NCBI GenBank assembly: GCA_937935205.1
Contig: CALGXU010000233.1
Location: forward strand, 1 to 7,375
Direction: 5' to 3'
DNA from: an uncultured Rothia sp.
GTDB lineage: Bacteria; Actinomycetota; Actinomycetes; Actinomycetales; Micrococcaceae
DNA length: 7,375 bases
Position numbers and translations under genes: made by a program. Of the stretch, positions 5,669-7,375 are shown piece by piece (positions within the stretch are counted from its first letter, which is position 1; each line of letters opens with the position of its first letter). A model generated the notes under the pieces. The model saw only the letters and a list, made by a program, of their open reading frames with translations, ran no database searches and was not told the DNA's origin.

Positions 5669-7375
5669 TTACTTAGCAGCGTCGATGGATTCCTTAGCGG
5701 CAGCCACGACAGCCTCCGCGGTGATACCGAACTCGCGGTACAGGGTCTTCGCATCGGCGGATGCACCGAAGTGCTCAATGGACACGGCGCGGCCGGCGGT
5801 GCCGAGCAGGTCGTACCAGCTCATCGCCAGGCCAGCCTCGACGGAGACGCGGGCTGCAACCGAGGAGGGCAGAACCGACTCACGGTATTCTGCGTCCTGC
5901 TCAGCGAACCACTCACGCGAAGGCATGGAGACCACGCGAGCCGCGATGCCCTGCTCGGCGAGGGTTGCGCGAGCCTGGATGGCCAGCTCAACCTCGGAAC
6001 CGGTGGCAATCAGGATGACGTCCGGGGTGCCCTCGGTGTCAGCCATGATGTAGCCGCCGCGTGCGGTGCCCTCTGCGGAGGCGAACTTCTCGCCCTCGGC
6101 GTCGGGGTGCACGTCCTCACGAGCCCAGACGGGCAGGTTCTGGCGGGAGAGCACGAGGCCCGCGGGGCGGTCCGTCTTCTCCATGATGGTGCGCCACGCG
6201 ATAGCGGTCTCGTTAGCGTCCGCGGGGCGAACCACGTCGAAGCCGGGGATAGCGCGCAGGGAGGAGAGGTGCTCAATCGGCTGGTGGGTGGGACCGTCTT
6301 CGCCCACGCCGATGGAGTCGTGGGTCCACACGTACAGTGCGGGAACGCCCATCAGCGCGGAGAGGCGAACAGCCGGGCGCTGGTAGTCGGAGAACACGAA
6401 GAAGGTGCCCGAGAACGCGCGGGTCGGGGAGGAGAGCACAATACCGTTGACGATGGCTGCGGCAGCCTGCTCGCGAATACCGAAGTGCAACACGCGGCCG
6501 TAGGGGTTGCCGGTCCAGTCTTCGGTGCTGCGCGATACCGGGTTGAAGGACTCTGCACCCTTGATGGTGGTCAGGTTCGAGCCGGCGAGGTCAGCGGAGC
6601 CGCCCCACAGTTCGGGGAAGGTGTCAGCAATAGCGTTGATGACGGTGCCGGATGCCGCGCGGGTTGCTACGGAGGTGCCAGCCTCGAACACGGGGAAAGC
6701 AGCCTTGTAGTCGGCGGGCAGTTCGCCAGCAACGAGGCGCTTGTACAGTTCGGCGCGCTCGGGGTTAGCCTTCGCCCACGCCTCAAACTTCTCGTCCCAT
6801 GCCTTGTGTGCCGCTGCGCCGCGCTCAACGAGCTGGCGGGTGTGCGCCAGCACGTTCTCCTCGATGAAGAAGCTCTTGGCGGGGTCGAAGCCGAGCAGTT
6901 CCTTGGTTGCTGCAACCTCTTCAGCGCCGAGCTTGGAGCCGTGTACTGCGCCGGTGTTCTGCTTGGTGGGGGCGGGGTAGCCGATGATGGTGCGCAGCTC
7001 AATGAAGGAGGGCTTGTCGGTGACAGCCTTCGCACGCTCAATAGCGGCGTACAGTTCTGCGACGTCCTCAACGTAGTCGCCGGTGCGGGTCCAGTCCACG
7101 CGCTGAACATCCCAACCGTAGGACTCGTAGCGCTTTGCGACGTCCTCGGTGAAGGCAACGTCGGTGTCTTCCTCAATGGAGATGTGGTTGCGGTCCCAGA
7201 TGACGATCAGGTTGCCGAGCTCCTGGTGACCTGCGAGCGCGCACGCCTCGGCGGTGACGCCTTCCTGCACGTCACCCTCGGAGGCGATGACGTAGACGTG
7301 GTGGTCGAAGGGGGAGGTGCCCGGGGCAGCCTCGGGGTCGAACATGCCGCGCATACGACGCTGTGCGTAGGCGAA
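5669..7375 (-). CDS. tkt: Transketolase, N-terminus outside window
   Basis: This thiamine-diphosphate enzyme transfers two-carbon ketol units between sugar phosphates, linking the pentose phosphate pathway with glycolysis. The frame is open to the right edge (FAYAQRRMRGMF), so the Met codon at 7354 is internal. 568 residues are visible of roughly 690-700, and about 125-135 are missing. Seen, numbered within the visible part: the ThDP/metal motif SEGDVQEG near 32-39 with Asn63 and Ile65 in DRNHISI; HGSKLG near 145; GGSADLAGSN near 258-267; HFGIREQ with catalytic Glu302 (codon 6470-6472); THDSIGVGEDGPTHQP near 351-366; and a complete C-terminal domain ending at TAA 5669. One oddity: Glu33 stands where the metal-binding Asp of the usual GDG-type motif is expected. 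It is the first gene of the cluster in this window; its promoter and start lie outside. Confidence 0.97.
   Translation of the reverse strand, partial: FAYAQRRMRGMFDPEAAPGTSPFDHHVYVIASEGDVQEGVTAEACALAGHQELGNLIVIWDRNHISIEEDTDVAFTEDVAKRYESYGWDVQRVDWTRTGDYVEDVAELYAAIERAKAVTDKPSFIELRTIIGYPAPTKQNTGAVHGSKLGAEEVAATKELLGFDPAKSFFIEENVLAHTRQLVERGAAAHKAWDEKFEAWAKANPERAELYKRLVAGELPADYKAAFPVFEAGTSVATRAASGTVINAIADTFPELWGGSADLAGSNLTTIKGAESFNPVSRSTEDWTGNPYGRVLHFGIREQAAAAIVNGIVLSSPTRAFSGTFFVFSDYQRPAVRLSALMGVPALYVWTHDSIGVGEDGPTHQPIEHLSSLRAIPGFDVVRPADANETAIAWRTIMEKTDRPAGLVLSRQNLPVWAREDVHPDAEGEKFASAEGTARGGYIMADTEGTPDVILIATGSEVELAIQARATLAEQGIAARVVSMPSREWFAEQDAEYRESVLPSSVAARVSVEAGLAMSWYDLLGTAGRAVSIEHFGASADAKTLYREFGITAEAVVAAAKESIDAAK

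Overview
The window looks like chromosomal DNA from a GC-rich actinobacterium. The protein sequences resemble Micrococcaceae, and a Rothia-like genus is my best guess, inferred from remembered protein similarity and not from a search. The main content is a pentose phosphate pathway cluster on the minus strand. Read in the direction of transcription it is tkt (transketolase, 5' end cut off by the right edge of the window), tal (transaldolase), zwf (glucose-6-phosphate dehydrogenase), opcA (its assembly/activation protein) and pgl (6-phosphogluconolactonase). An unrecognised plus-strand gene, cut off by the left edge, converges on pgl.

Layout, left to right: 1-445 is the C-terminal part of the unrecognised protein. 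446-541 holds a near-ideal bidirectional terminator (22-bp perfect stem) shared by the two converging units. 542-1636 is pgl, 1629-2615 opcA and 2612-4159 zwf; these three overlap by a few bases and form one tightly coupled unit. 4160-4393 is a spacer with a large imperfect hairpin behind tal and a plausible promoter in front of zwf. 4394-5497 is tal. 5498-5668 is a spacer with a strong GC hairpin. 5669-7375 is tkt.

The genes work together. Zwf (matured by OpcA) oxidises glucose 6-phosphate to 6-phosphogluconolactone with production of reduced nicotinamide cofactor, Pgl hydrolyses the lactone, and Tkt and Tal run the non-oxidative sugar interconversions. Neither gnd nor pgi is in the window.

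The most unusual thing here is inside pgl. The enzyme is 364 residues, about 100 more than usual for the family. The extra length is mostly a Gly/Cys/His-rich insertion immediately before the conserved GMGPDGH active-site segment. It carries two copies of CGCGGGGCG, a His-containing patch and an acidic linker. All six cysteines of the protein are in this insertion. The two copies share protein sequence but use different codons at 6 of 9 positions. It looks like a metal-binding or redox-active module built into a central metabolic enzyme. Two start codons were also revised: opcA to a GTG at 2615 and zwf to a GTG at 4159, both on ribosome-binding-site evidence.
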